From: Limonium bicolor
Taxonomy: Eukaryota; Streptophyta; Magnoliopsida; Caryophyllales; Plumbaginaceae
DNA: 64,000 bases
NCBI GenBank assembly: GCA_023374045.1
Contig: CM041780.1
Location: forward strand, 171,178,085-171,242,084
Reading direction: 5' to 3'
A model generated the notes under the pieces. The model worked only from the letters and a program-made list of their open reading frames with translations. It had not been told where the DNA came from and made no database searches. How positions within the stretch are numbered: the first letter of the stretch is position 1; every line of letters begins with the position of its first letter. This document shows, in pieces, positions 11,062 to 23,300 of this stretch. A program made the translations under genes and the position numbers.

Positions 11062-11752
11062 TCCATTTACTTCAAATTCTGACTTTGTTCATCAAAACAA
11101 AGGCAAAAAGGTTGAGGAATTCCAAGTGGTCTTTACATTTGTCTTTTACAATTTAGAAGACGAAATTTAAGATTTAGAGTTAACCATGGTATTCTCCCCT
11201 TTTCGGTTCGTTAATTAGCAAGATATTTGCTAGTTTTGATAATGATTAGGGAGTTCTTGTTTCGGCTTCGAACTGTAAAAGTAACTTGACATTTGAGTAT
11301 ACCGGATAGCATGCCGGGTAAAATACGCACGTCACATTCAAGGTTCTTGAATATGTCGTGTGCATTCTGTCCGGCATGATATCCGACACTCTCAAAAGTT
11401 GGCTAATTCAAAATTTATTCTTTTCCTTGGTAATTATATGTGTTTTTATGATGTTTACCATTTCGAATTTGGGGCACATCATTGTAAATACTATTTTAGA
11501 TTAGGTTTTAGGTAGTTTTCTTAATTTAAACTTATACTCATTCCCCCCTATTTAGTTTAGGCAATTACTAAAGGCTAAGACTGATTTTCTATACAAGTCC
11601 CTAGGGTTCGACATTCTTGGTCTTAAAATGCCTCCTTGCTACTTTGACCGGGATTTTTGCTACCCGTACTTAGAGTTGTAGGTTTTTATTCTTTTTATTT
11701 TATTATTTGATTCTTTTGTACATTAATTTATCCTACAATTATCCGATTAGCA
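11062..11752 (+). repeat. 5' LTR remnant of copy F
   Basis: Its first about 50 bases match the copy F 3' LTR just before the B insertion (TCTGACTTTGTTCATCAAAA in both). It ends TTAGCA directly before the primer site. The upstream roughly 820 bp of the LTR are missing here. Confidence 0.8.
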
Positions 11753-11755
11753 AAA

Positions 11756-11773
11756 TGACGCCGTTGCAGGGGA
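11756..11773 (+). promoter_or_regulatory. Primer binding site of copy F
   Basis: TGACGCCGTTGCAGGGGA differs at two positions from the intact Athila-type site TGGCGCCGTTGCCGGGGA found in copy E, a type said to pair with tRNA-Asp. Confidence 0.8.
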
Positions 11774-12688
11774 CTTGGAATTAGTCCAAATCCTAAAATC
11801 GGTAATAGTCTATTCTTTATTCGTTGATTTTTGTTTTCTTTCCAAAAGTTTGAATATGCCGGACTCACTGCCGGACGTATAATGCCCGGAAAAATCAGAG
11901 GAAGTCTGTGCCGATTAGTATATGCCCGATAGTGAACCCGACACATTTTACGAATTTGTAAATTTATTCCCGACGAATGCTGTTTTAGTGTTATTTATGT
12001 TATCGTTATTTTTAACTTGCCGTGTATAATGCCAGGTTGCTATGATTCGGCACATTCGGAGGAAGTCCGACGCCGGACACGGCCTATCCGGCACGCTACC
12101 CGGCTGGTTCATCTTAGTATACTTTTTTCTTTTTTTCTCTGTTATATATGAATTCCTTCCTCTTGTAATTGTCTCACCCTTTGTCCAAATTTGTACTCAG
12201 GATGCCTAGAAACATTTGGATGACTAAGTTATAAAGTGGGGAGTCTGACCTTTTTCATTTTCTGCATATCTATGTAGTGAATGAACTCTACCCCCGTACA
12301 GGGGTAGAAATCTTTATTAAGAGGAAGAAGTTTAGACCTGCCCTTGCCTACCACCGCCTTAGGACAACAGCACACATGAGGGATCTGCTCGTGGATGAAC
12401 TTAGGCGAAGATTCCCTCATATGGGTATCTTCACCATTAGGATTCACCGAAGGCCCCCCTCCTATGCGATATTCACTAGTAGAGTTAGGCGCACTAGGTT
12501 TAGGGCTATCTTTTAGTTTATTTTAGTATCTTTTATATGTCTTTAGTTTATTTTATCTTTTATATGTTATGTAATGACAATGACATTTTCTATTTAATAA
12601 AAGCATATATTAGTGATTACATATTCTTTCCATAGTACTTAAAAACCTTTCCTTTGTCATCTCTTAGGTACTTGTTTTCTCTAAGTGA
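11774..12688 (+). other. Untranslated leader of copy F
   Basis: No supported gene. It contains several GCCGG/CCGGC words (about 11858-11890 and 12035-12110) like those in the F LTR, able to form local hairpins. Confidence 0.6.
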
Positions 12689-14551
12689 ATGTTTCTTAGA
12701 TCACAAGGTCTTTCTGACGAAATAACAGAATACGAGATCGAGAGAACACTCCTTTGATCGTTACGCCAAAGAAAGAACCAACCTTCCCCACAAGAAGATC
12801 CAAGTACTTCAAGCAAGATAGCAACAGTGCGCAACATCAACAGGCCCTCTAACCAAGGCCAAAAGCCGGCCATCAATCTCCCTAATCTTCCTCAAGCTGA
12901 CTATGATGAATGGCAGAAGTTGAAGCCATATCATCGAATTCGTTGTGTCAAGGAGTTGGGAATGTTTGATGGTTCCAACCCAGATGAAGCATTGCTCCAC
13001 GTAACGAAGTTCCTGCAGCATGTCAATAGCCTCACCGCTACTGACGTTGTCTTGCAGTTTGCCCGTCTCTCACTTTTGCCTCACAGTCTCACCGGAATTG
13101 CAAGCAAATGGTACCACAGCCTGACGCCAAACACCATCTCCACGTGGGACGACCTGACAACGAAGTTCTACGACAAATTTCTACCGTCAAGTCGCACCTT
13201 GGAAATGATTGCTGAAATCTATAATTTCAAGCAACCTAGATCAGAAAATATTTGTGAAGCTTTGGATAGATTTAAGGGGTTACTTCTGAAGTGTCCCCAC
13301 CATGGTCTCACGAAGGAACACCTCTATCAGTTGTTCTACAAAGGGCTCGTGAACCAGTACAAGGCGATGGTGTTGTCCTCCCTTGACGCCGATATCCTCA
13401 AGAAACCTGGGGAACAATTTCTGGACGGGATTGAATCTTTATGCGAGGAAATTCGTGACTGGGCCACAGGAGGGGCTAGAGGCAACACTCCAGGTTTGTA
13501 CCATATTGGAGAAAGTGATAACAAATTCGAAAAGTTGATGAAGAGCCACGAGCAATTGCTAGAGAGCAATGCCCAACAATCCACGAAGGTAAGTGCTCTA
13601 CAAAAGGTTGTGGAGCAACTGGCTATGAGTTCTCTCCCTCAATAGGCTAATATGGCTAATGCAAGACCAACCACTCAGGTAACTCGCTCTACTATGTTTT
13701 CTTTACCACCTTCTGACATGTCTTGTACATAGTGTGGCGGACCACATGATTTTGAGCAGTGTCCTGAGTTACAAGAACTCAAAGCATCTGAGGAAGTAAA
13801 TTACGTCACCAACAACCAAGGGTTTAGGCAACCTTGGCAGAGAGGCACCCAACCACCCTAAAACTTCCAAAATAATTCTGGCTTTCAAGGAGGCCAGAGG
13901 CAGTATGCCCAACCTTTTTATAACAGAGTGCCTTCTCACCAATCACCTCAACTCCCATCCAACTCAGAAGCAGAGATGGCCGAGATGAGGGATATGATGA
14001 AGGCCCTAATGAATAAATCCAGAGATACTCAGGAAGAGATCTCTGCCCTACGCAAGAACCAAAAATCCCTGCATTCACAACTCCAACAGGTCCTGGCCCA
14101 ACCTGGGCCTTCTGGCCATCTACCCTCTCAGACTCAACTAAATCCCAAGGAGCATGCTAAGTCAGTGCACATGGAGAGTCAAGATGCAAGCGCCATCACT
14201 CTCCGAAGTGGAAGGGAAGTAAGTAAAAGCAAAGAAAAAGAAAAAGAAAAGCAAGTGATCCCGGGTAATATGAAGGAAGTAATGCCTTTCATACCACCTC
14301 AGGGGACACAGGCCCCTACTTCTTCTACTTCTAATAATGCTTCTAATGACTTTTCTCCTCCTAATAATCAGTCTTCCACCGAAAAATTGCCATTCCCCAC
14401 TAGGCTCAAGAAAAAGCATATGGATGAGCAATTTAAGAAATTTTTGGGAATTTTTAAACGTTTAACTATTGACATTCCCTTGATCGATGCTCTAAAGCAG
14501 ATGCCTACATATGCTAAATTCCTTAAGGAATTAATGAGCAACAAGCGCTAG
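12689..14551 (+). pseudogene. Athila-type gag of copy F
   Basis: Gag forms the virus-like particle. One frame of about 620 codons runs from ATG 12689 (MFLRSQGLSDE) to TAG 14549, broken by TGA 12755, TAG 13643, TAG 13730 and TAA 13859. The capsid-like region is 12905-13500 (ADYDEWQKLKPYHRIRCV, KWYHSLTP, RFKGLLLKCPHHG). The zinc knuckle near 13722-13760 reads C-x2-C-GGP-H-DFEQ-C with the TAG inside it. A coiled-coil-like MRDMMKALMNKS...LRKNQKSLHSQLQQ region and the ending LIDALKQMPTYAKFLKELMSNK are typical of Athila. The premature stops are explained by C-to-T changes at CGA, CAG or CAA codons. Start choice: the ATG is the first in the frame that keeps the recognisable Gag N-terminus. Confidence 0.88.
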
Positions 14552-14572
14552 ATGGAGGACTTGGAGACGTCA

Positions 14573-15228
14573 CCCTAACGGAAGAATATTCGTCGGCCCT
14601 GGTTCGTGCAATGCCGCCCAAACAGAAGGACCCTGGACTGCCAATAGTTCCTTGTTGCATAGGAGATGTGGATTGCGGATATGGTCTATGTGACCTTGGA
14701 GCAAGTATCAATATAATGCCATATTCCATATTCGCCAGAATTCATGGTAGCCAACTGAAGCCAGTTTCCTTCTGTCTCCAATTGACGGACCGGTCCTCCA
14801 TCAAACCTATGGGTGTGGTGGAAAATCTGGTGGTAGGAGTTGATAAGTTCATCTTCCCTGTGGATTTTGTCGTCCTAGACATCAATGAGGATACGGAAGT
14901 CCCTTTGATCCTTGAGCGACCATTTTTGAGCACTTCTAGAGTGGTCATCGATGTGTATGATGGCAAGGTTACCTTCCGATTCGAGGATGAAAAGATTGAG
15001 TTCAATATGGCTCAAATGGTAAGGAGGAGTGTTGTTGCCCATACTGTCTGTTGTGTTGGACTTTTAGCAGATGGCGGAGAAGACGATTGCATAGCCGATG
15101 AAGAGGTATTCTCTATACCTTCCATCGAACCTCTTGAGTTGGAGGCCCTAGAACAAGTCTTGATTTTATCCATTGAAGAGTCCCCAATAAAGGAGGTCGA
15201 TACTATCATCGATCGGTCAACTGGATAA
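14573..15228 (+). pseudogene. Aspartic protease of copy F
   Basis: Open from 14611 to 15228 after a one-base shift near 14570 relative to gag. CDLGASINIMP holds the protease active-site Asp (D-L-G-A form usual for Athila), followed by PVDFVVLDI and VPLILERPFLSTSRVVIDV. In Athila elements it is fused to gag and RT in one polyprotein. Here the TAA at 15226 ends the open stretch and the recognisable linker to RT continues beyond with several stops. Confidence 0.87.
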
Positions 15229-16855
15229 CAGCGTTTGGAAGAATCCTATCTACCGACCACCTCTGATAAGTCTAGATCGCCCGCCCTAGAGAGCAACACC
15301 ATCTATTGAGCAACCACCTAAGGTAAAGCTTAAGGATTTACCGTCTGACTTAAAATATGCTTTCCTATCAGGTAACAATTCTCTCCCTGTGATTATTTCT
15401 TCGCTTCTATCTCCTGATCAAGAAACCCAATTGTTAGAAGTCTTAGGAAATCACAAAAGAGCCATAGGTTGGTGTTTAGCAGATCTGAAAGGGATTGACC
15501 CTAGTTTATGAACCCACCGTATCTGTATGGAAGAAAACCACAAACCCATTAGGCAATTTTAGAGAAGGTTGAACTTGAACTTAAAAGAAGTTATCAAAGC
15601 CGAGGTTCTCAAATTATTAGATGCTGGCATTATCTATCCCATCTCTGATAGCCCTTGGGTTAGTCCTGTACAAGTGGTTCCAAAAAAAGGTGGGATAGAG
15701 GCGGTCCCGAATGAAAAAGGGGAACTGATCCCTCAACGAAAAACAACAGGGTGGCGTATGCGTATAGACTACAGGAAATTATATTCTGGCACTAGAAAAT
15801 ATCATTTTCCCCTTACCTTTTATTGATCAGATGTTGGAAAGAGTATCAGGGCAAGAATTTTATTGTTTCCTCGATGGCTATTCGGGGTATTTCCAGATTC
15901 CAATCGCACCTGAGGATCAGGAGAAGACTACCTTCACCTGCCCTTATGGTACTTTTGCATGCACCCGAATGCCATTCGGGCTTTGCAATGCCCCTGCTAC
16001 TTCCAACGCTGCATGCAAGCTATTTTTTCTGATTTCATTGAGAAATGTATTGAAGTGTTTATGGATGATTTCAGTGTTTAAGTCCGGAGTTTTGACGATT
16101 GTTTGCAGCAGTTAGATCTGATCCTAACTAGGTGTGAAGATACTAACCTGGTGTTAAATTGGGAGAAATGCCACTTCATGGTGAAGGATGGCATTGTTTT
16201 GGGGCATTGAGTTTCAAAAGTAGGTATTGAAGTTGACTAAGCCAAGGTCAAGGTCATCTAGAAGCTCCCTCCCCCTACCTCAGTCAAGGAAGTAAGAGCA
16301 TTTTTGGGTCACGCAGGCTTCTACCGAAGGTTTATTGCTGATTTTTCAAAGATAGCAAATCCTCTAAGTGATCTGTTAGCCAAAGACACAAAGTTCAACT
16401 TCACCAAAGAATGTTCTGAAGCCTTCGAGATCATCAAGCAGAAACTGATCTCCGCCCCTGTTGTTGTCGCCCCTGATTAGTCTCTTCCCTTTGAGATCAT
16501 GTGCGATGCTAGTGACTACACTGTGGGGGCCGCTCTTTGTCAAAGAAAGGATAAGGTACTGCGGATCATCACTTATGCAAGCAAAACTTTGGTGGATGCC
16601 CAGAAAAACTACACCACCACAGAGAAAGAGCTCCTCGCCATTGTATTTGCCCTTGACAAATTCCACTCATACCTATGGGGCAGTGAGGTTATAGTTCACA
16701 CTGATCATTCCACCCTGAAGTACCTATTCACCAAAGCAGAAACCAAGCCAAGATTGCTGCGTTGGATCTTACTACTACAAGAATTTGATGTGCTAGTTGT
16801 GGATAAGAAGAAAACCACAATAGGGTAGCTGATCACCTTTCTCGCATTGACAAGC
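15229..16855 (+). pseudogene. Reverse transcriptase and RNase H of copy F (multiply broken)
   Basis: Linker and RT fragments can be read in changing frames: LLDAGIIYPISDSPWVSPVQ (about 15617), TTGWRMRIDYRKL (15747), FLDGYSGYFQIPIAPED (15868), TRMPFGLCNAP (15963), and the catalytic FMDD near 16058. RNase H starts near 16499 with [15 protein letters not shown] and continues through [21 protein letters not shown] and HTDHSTLKY. Stops include TGA near 15509, TAG near 15560 and TAA/TAG near 16086, 16239, 16258 and 16478. The polymerase is dead. Confidence 0.88.
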
Positions 16856-18375
16856 CCTATGATGGAGTTCCCATTCGGGAATATTTTCCAGACGAGACGG
16901 TGTTCAGTATCAAGCAGATTGAGGACTTAACAGAGAAGAACTTATTTGCCAACTGGGTTGAATTCTTCGCTGCATTAAGTGCCAGCACTAACGAGCCATG
17001 GTATGCCGATATCACCAATTACATAGCCTCCGAGGTAATGCCTCATGATCTCTCTTCCCAACAAAAGAAGAGATTTCTCTCTCAAATCAAGCACTTCTTC
17101 TGGGATGACCCTTACCTTTTTAAGGTATGTACTAATGGGGTCATCCGTAGGTGTATTCCTGAAGGTGAGGTCACCCCAGTCCTACACCTTTGCCACACAA
17201 GGGAGGCAAGAGGACATCATGGTTCTACTCGGGCTGCAGTAAAAGTTCTCGAATCAGGCTTATTTTGACCCACACTACATAAAGATGCATACCAGTTTGT
17301 CTCACGATGTGATAGTTGTCAAAGGATGGGCAATATCTCTAGATGCCATGAGATGCCTTTGAACAACATTTTGGAAGTAGAGCTCTTTGATGTCTAGGGA
17401 ATTGATTTTATGGGTCCCTTTCCCCCATCTCAAGAACATTAATACATCTTAGTCGCTGTGGACTATGTGTCCAAATGGGTCGAAGCAATTTCTTGCCCCT
17501 CCGCAGATGCCAAGACAGTTCTCAAATTTCTCAAGAAAAACATTTTCATAAGATTTGGCGTGCCTAGGGCAATCATCTCTGATGGCGGTTCCCACTTCTG
17601 TAACCACCAGTTTGATGCCCTTTTGCATAAGTATGGAGTACACCCCAGGGTAGCACTCCCTTATCATCCTTAGTGTAATGGGCAAGCTGAAATTTCCAAC
17701 CTAGAATTAAAATGGATCCTCTAGAAAACAGTCATCTCCTCCTGGCGAGATTGGTCTCTAAAGCTTGATAATGTTTTGTGGGCCTATCGGACGGCCTTCA
17801 AAACTCCTATTGGGACTACCCCCTTTCGCCTGGTGTTTGGTAAGGCCTGTCATCTACCCGTAGAGCTTGAGCACAAAGCCTACTGGTCTCTTAAAGCTTT
17901 GAATTTTGATATGACGGCCGTTGGCATCAAAAGAAACTTCCAGCTGTCCGAACTTCAAGAGTTGCACCACAATGCTTATGAGAACGCCCAACTTTATAAA
18001 GAGCGCACCAAGAAGATCCATGATCAAGCTATCTTGACTCGTAATTTCCAAGTTGGTGATCAAGTCCTCCTCTATAATTCCAGGCTCAGACTTTTTCCTG
18101 GGAAGTTGAAATCTCATTGGGCTGGACCTTTCACCATCACTTCCGCAAATGACTGTGGTTCTTTTGAACTTGAGAATGCAAGAGGTGAACGCTTTAAAGT
18201 CAATGGATCACGGTTAAAGAAATATCTGAGTAGTGATCCTGGAAACGCCATTCGAGCCCTCATGTGTTTTCAAGACAATTTCCAAGTACTGTCTCCTAAC
18301 AAAAAGGTGAAAACAAAATCTACCTGGCGTTGTCGCTCCCCTCAAAAGCGAGCTCTGGCCACAAAACAAGTGTAG
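16856..18375 (+). pseudogene. Integrase of copy F (broken)
   Basis: Zinc-binding region: HLCHTREARGHHGST (about 17188) and later CDSCQRMGN (about 17310). Core pieces are IDFMGPFPP (17402), VDYVSKWVEAIS (17457), ISDGGSHFCN (17575) and the Glu of the DDE triad near 17690. The C-terminal part, open from 17776 to 18375, has [42 protein letters not shown] and a basic tail. There is no chromodomain, as expected for Athila. Stops at 17266, 17394, 17440, 17671 and 17722 are mostly TAG or TAA. Confidence 0.88.
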
Positions 18376-19455
18376 GGCTCTTCCCTTTCAAGCGACACAT
18401 TCCAGGGGAGTTTTCTTTTCCTGCCCTCTACTACTATTTATTTATTTATTTATTTATTTCTCTTTCAAACACTAGGGACAGTGTTCCTGCCTAGTGTAGG
18501 GTAGGGGACCCCCCTTTAAAGAAAAACAATAAAAAAACTTTTTACTTAGTTTTTCAACTTTAAAAAAAGCATTTATATACATATAGCATGTCTAGTTTAT
18601 CCAATATAGTAAGTTTTAAGTTTATTAACCTTCTACTCGCCTTTTTGCATGTCTTTGATTGAGTTGACATTAGGGAAGGTTAAATATTTGTTCTCTCAAG
18701 AGGTAAGCTTTCTAATGACCTTTAGATATCATTTCTCACTTCGTGATTCTTTTTGTTAAACATGAGTATATGACCTTACTTCCATTTTTGTCCTTGATCT
18801 ACTTTTGAGTAATATATCTTTCCTTCCTTTTCAAAATAGTTCAATTCTTATGGGTGAATATCTGAGATAGGGGTGATGTATGAAAAAGGAGAACAAATGA
18901 AAAAAGCTTCAAAGAAAAAAAGAAGAAGAAAAAAAAAGATAAAAGAAAAGAATCTTCTTTCAAAAAAAAGGAAAAAATGAAGCATTATGAGGTTGCAAAA
19001 TTGCCTCAAAATAAAAGCAATAATCGAAAGTGTTTCCTTTTGTTTTTCTTCTAAATTCCCCGTTCTTTAAATAAAAAATGATGGTTGATTCAGAAACCCT
19101 TGAAAAATAGGGCTGAACCATAACAACCATTGATGAGTGTCTTGGCCACATTCAGAAACTCTTGAAAAATAGAGCTGAATGTTGGAAACCGGAAGAAGGA
19201 GAGATGCAAAATCCCTTATGCAAAATAGCCCATGAGTCTTTGTTCAGTTTTTTTAGATTGAATGTTTTACTTTATACCCACTTGTATATTGTTGATGGAA
19301 TGAGAAAGATTAAGTGATGCTTATGAATAAGAGTCAAGTAGCTAGGAAAGAATTATCTCATTGCCATTCTAGAGTTTATCTGTTTTGTGCACAAGTAGTT
19401 ACTCTTTCCTGATTTAATTTTGCTCGAGGACTAGCAAAAGGTAAGTGTAGGGCCT
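18376..19455 (+). other. 3' untranslated region of copy F
   Basis: No env-like frame is visible. A hairpin AACACT/AGTGTT (about 18467-18484) precedes a purine-rich GTGTAGGGTAGGGG. An ATTT microsatellite spans 18435-18459. A TTTTGCT/AGCAAAA hairpin with an AGGA loop (about 19419-19440) precedes the LTR-adjacent GGTAAGTGTAGGG primer tract. Confidence 0.65.
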
Positions 19456-20323
19456 TGATAAGCCGCAGACTTATCATATTTTATAAGCTAGATTTGTAGT
19501 AATATTAGTTAAATTGAGGTTAGAATAGGAAGTATTTACGTTATTTTGTATATAAAATGATTTTATATGTTCAGTCTTATGTTTTGTGTTTTTTCTATGC
19601 AAGGAGATAAATTCTACATCAGAAGCTAAGTGTTGCCAAATGTGGAGCCGGATCCCTCATGCACGGCACAAATACAAAGCAAAGAGGAGCTAAGCCAGAC
19701 ATGGTGCCGGGTGCTCTGTAGCCGGCATAAGCAAGACGACGTGCCTATTCACCAAGAGTTAGCGATTATTTACCGTTAACTAATTAACCAATGTCGGGTA
19801 TGGTGCCGGGCATCCCTGTCCGGCACAAGTGACTTTTTGCGCCCTGGCGGTTTCGACTGTTACAATTCGTGCATGTTTTTAAATGAGATGCCGGATCAAA
19901 TAGACCCGGCAAGACATCCGGCACAAGTATGTTTGCTGTCTATAAAAGGAGGCCGAATGCTGCATTTTTTGCCATCATCTTCTACATACTTTTACACTCA
20001 GAAAATCCTCAAAAATGTCCCAAAGTGCTTCTGGAGGAAGATCTTGCATCATTTACAAGGAGAAGAAGAAATTGTCATCGGGTTAAGGCTAAGACCATTC
20101 TCCTTCTCCTTTGATTGTTCTTCTTCCATTAAAAGTAGAGGATGCATTAGAATCCTTAGTAGTTTATAATTTGGAGTGTTTCTCTTTGTAAACACACTAT
20201 GATTATTCAATAAAAAATATAAGTATCAACTTGGAATTTTGAGTTTCTTGCAATTGGAATGAAGTTGCTTCTCCTTCCATTTACTTTAAATTCTGACTTT
20301 GTTCATCAAAACAAAGGCAGAAA
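19456..20323 (+). repeat. 3' LTR of copy F, first part
   Basis: Begins TGATAAGCCGCAG after the purine tract. U3 carries four GCCGG-type hairpin words between 19640 and 19925 (for example GTGCCGG...CCGGCAC), and TATAAAAG lies at 19941-19948. Copy B interrupts it at 20324, so the rest lies beyond the nested insertions. Confidence 0.85.
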
Positions 20324-23300
20324 TGAAATACCCCAAACCTAGATATGGTTTTTAGATGATAAAGTAAGATATAAGAAGGCTAAATAATGCCTTATAAACA
20401 TTAGGAAACAATTTAAACCGAAGAAAACACAAGGAAACACCATAAGAGCAGTTTAAGCAAAAACATGCTCTAAGCTTGGAGTAACATGGGTTAGCACCCA
20501 AATATCATTCTTAGACCTTAGTAACATCATCTAATGGTCATGTTAAATCAATTAAAAAAAACCAAGCTCAAACAAGTTAAAACACAAATTATGCTTTAAG
20601 GACTCTTAAAGCACATTTTTGAAAAATTGTCTTAGAAAGGGGTTTTAAGTGGCTAAATGCCCATGATTACTCCTTAATAAACTTGTGTACTACTTAGTAT
20701 CACATTAGAAGTCTAAATCAATGGGAAATCAAAAATTTCACAAATATGTGCACTAATTTGTGAATAGTAACCAAATAGTGCCTAGTTTAGTCTTTAGTCA
20801 ACTAAGTTTAATTAAATGGTAAAACAAGACCATGACTAGCCTTAATTAATAAGGGGGGGGGGGGGTTCTAAGGGGGTGAGTCACCACATGAGTAAGCAAG
20901 ATTGTAAAAGAAGAGGGAAAAGTAAGTTAGTTACTATTTGCTTTTAAGAAACAAAATATCTCTTTTATGCCACCTCTCTCCTCCTTTCTTTATTCCTTCT
21001 TCTTCCCACCGATTTTACCATCTTCTTCTCTTCTTCTTTCACGTAAGAGCAACCCCCGTGCTAGCTTGACCTTGCCTTGCTCATAACTTACTCATTTTAA
21101 CTCCAAAATCAAAACCAAGCACATATTCTTCTTAGTTAGCTCAAGCTCTTTCTTTCTATCCTTTCAAATATCCAAGAGCTTCTCTTTGATGCCAAGGCAA
21201 ACCTCCATTAGAGGAGGAAATATAAGCTTGAGGAGTCCATTAGCTTCTCCATTCTCTTAAGGTAAAGAATATACAAGAAAAATCATCTTTCCACCATTTC
21301 TCTCCATTACCGAAAATTGCCACTCATGGGGCTTCATTTTTATGCCTTGTTCTAACTTGTTTTCTATTCTCCAAGGGCTAGAGAAGGTCCTTCTTGATTC
21401 ATATCCAAGCTTACCTTAAGACTTCAAGGTAAAATATTCATTTTAATACCTTAAAACACATTTTTAACCTAGGGTTGATTCCTTAAGGTTAGTGTATTAT
21501 TTAACACTCATTGGAGTTATTGGTTAGAACATTGGCAAGGAGAAATAAGATTGGTGACCGAGATTGTTCAAGGAAAAACCTAAGGAGGAAAGTTTGTGAA
21601 GCTTGTAAAAGAACAAGGTAAATTGCTTACCTTAAGGTGTTTTATTTGTTTAAGGGGATGGGATTTAGATATATGATACGCTTAGCTTAGAGTTCACATT
21701 AGGAAAGGGGTATAAAACCTAGGAGAAACAATGATAATATTTGAGAACTTGTGATTAAAGAGCAAATGGGAAATGAGATAGTTAGACATTTAAAAGGTGA
21801 ATTACAAGAGCATTTATATTTCAATGGGAGCCTTGTTGTGTGTATTTGCAGGTCAAAGGCAATATATATTGTGGAAGTTCAGTGTTTAAGATTTATGCAT
21901 TTAAGGGCCTAAGAGCCAAGTTATTTAAGGGCCTAAGTGCCAAGCAATTTAAGTTTATGCACTATATTGTGATGTAGTGTAGTTTGGGTGTGATTTGTGT
22001 GCTAATATTGTATATTAAGGATTTAAGTGTTAATAGTTGTTTAATGGTGAAAACCTAAGTGTTTGGATGTAGAAATATACTAAATAAGCCATGTCAAAAT
22101 TTGGTGAGAAAACAAGGAGTTTAAGGTGTATAAATAAAGTTTGATGACCTAGAAGGTACTAGGAATTCTTGAGGCTTAAATCGGTGAAAGAGGGTGAACT
22201 AGAGTGTTCTTGAGTGTTTAAAGGACTTAGGAGTTGTCTTGAAGGGATTAGAGTTTAAATGAGTGAGTTTGATGCCCTAGGGTTATGGTGGGAGTGTGAT
22301 TAAGTCTGGTGCAAGTTTTGGTAAACAAAGGAAGAATAATGCCTTGTGAGAATCTAAGTGTAAGCTTGAGGAAATGGAAGGAGTTTATGTAATGGAGGTG
22401 TTGTGGAGCAATAATGCTTAGGAGTGGTAGTAATGTTTGTGAGATAACATTTTGGTTAGTTGAAATTCTAGGTGAATTGCATGTTGGAAAGGTAGGAAAA
22501 TAAATGTTAAGTGTTAGGAGTATTAGTAAGAATTAAGTAAATGTTTAAGAAGATCTTTGGTGGGTGAACTAATGAGTTTGATGGATGTTTTAAGGTGAGT
22601 TAAGTGCCTAAATGATGTTGGGACACAATAGAACACTTGTGGTGAGGTTTGGAGTGAATTTAACACTTAGAAATAAGTTTCTGGAGCCAACCTACCTTGG
22701 GACCGACCTTGGCAAGGTCGGTCAAGCTCTGAATACACACGCAGGTTACTCTCTAGAATGGACCGACCTTAGGACCGACCATGGACAAGGTCGGTCGGGC
22801 TGAAAAACAATGAACGAAATGTTTCTGGAATGGACCGACCTTGGGGACCGAACTTGCAAGGTCGGTCAGGGCAAATTTTTAGATGGTAAAATGTTATTGG
22901 AATGGACCGACCTTGGCAAGGTCGGTCGAGTAGCAATTTTTCAACCAGAATGTCTCTGGAATGGACCGACCCTGGGTAGGGTCGGTCGGCCCATATATAT
23001 ATAAAAAAAGAAAGAAACTTTAAGAATGTTTAGAGGTATTAATAGTAAGCCATTAAGAGGGCAATGATGATAAGAAAGATAAGACTATAAGGACTTAAGG
23101 GACCAAGTTAAGTAAATGATTTTAAAATGTTTAAGGTTAAGTTTGTAAGACTTAAGCGGTTTTAGGTGGGGGTCCTTTATGATTAAACAAGTTGAGTAAT
23201 GTATAAGTAATTAATAATCCAAGATGAATGAATGTTTTAGGAATTAGGAGTTTGGAACTAGAAGAGAATTTAACAACCGGGACAACCGACGGCGAACGGT

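Larger units (their letters stand above)
11062..20323 (+). mobile_element. Athila-like Ty3/gypsy copy F (5'-clipped; 3' LTR interrupted by B)
   Basis: Order: LTR remnant, tRNA primer site, leader, gag, protease, RT, RNase H, integrase, long 3' untranslated region, start of 3' LTR. Gag ending in QMPTYAKFLKEL, the CGGPH zinc-knuckle motif and the CGCCGTTGC primer site are Athila/Calypso-type. No env-like frame follows integrase. The 5' LTR remnant at 11062-11110 matches 20274-20323 of the 3' LTR, proving the pair. Copy B interrupts the 3' LTR at 20324. Many nonsense codons make it an old, dead copy. Confidence 0.9.

Noticed and set aside
18376..19455. env-like gene after integrase in copy F
   Set aside because: No frame of useful length and no signal or membrane pattern; the region is AT-rich with microsatellite and purine tracts.
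20853..20865. Run of 13 G as a possible quadruplex
   Set aside because: A single homopolymer of uncertain length in an LTR, not seen at the matching place in LTR A (shorter run); possibly a sequencing artefact.
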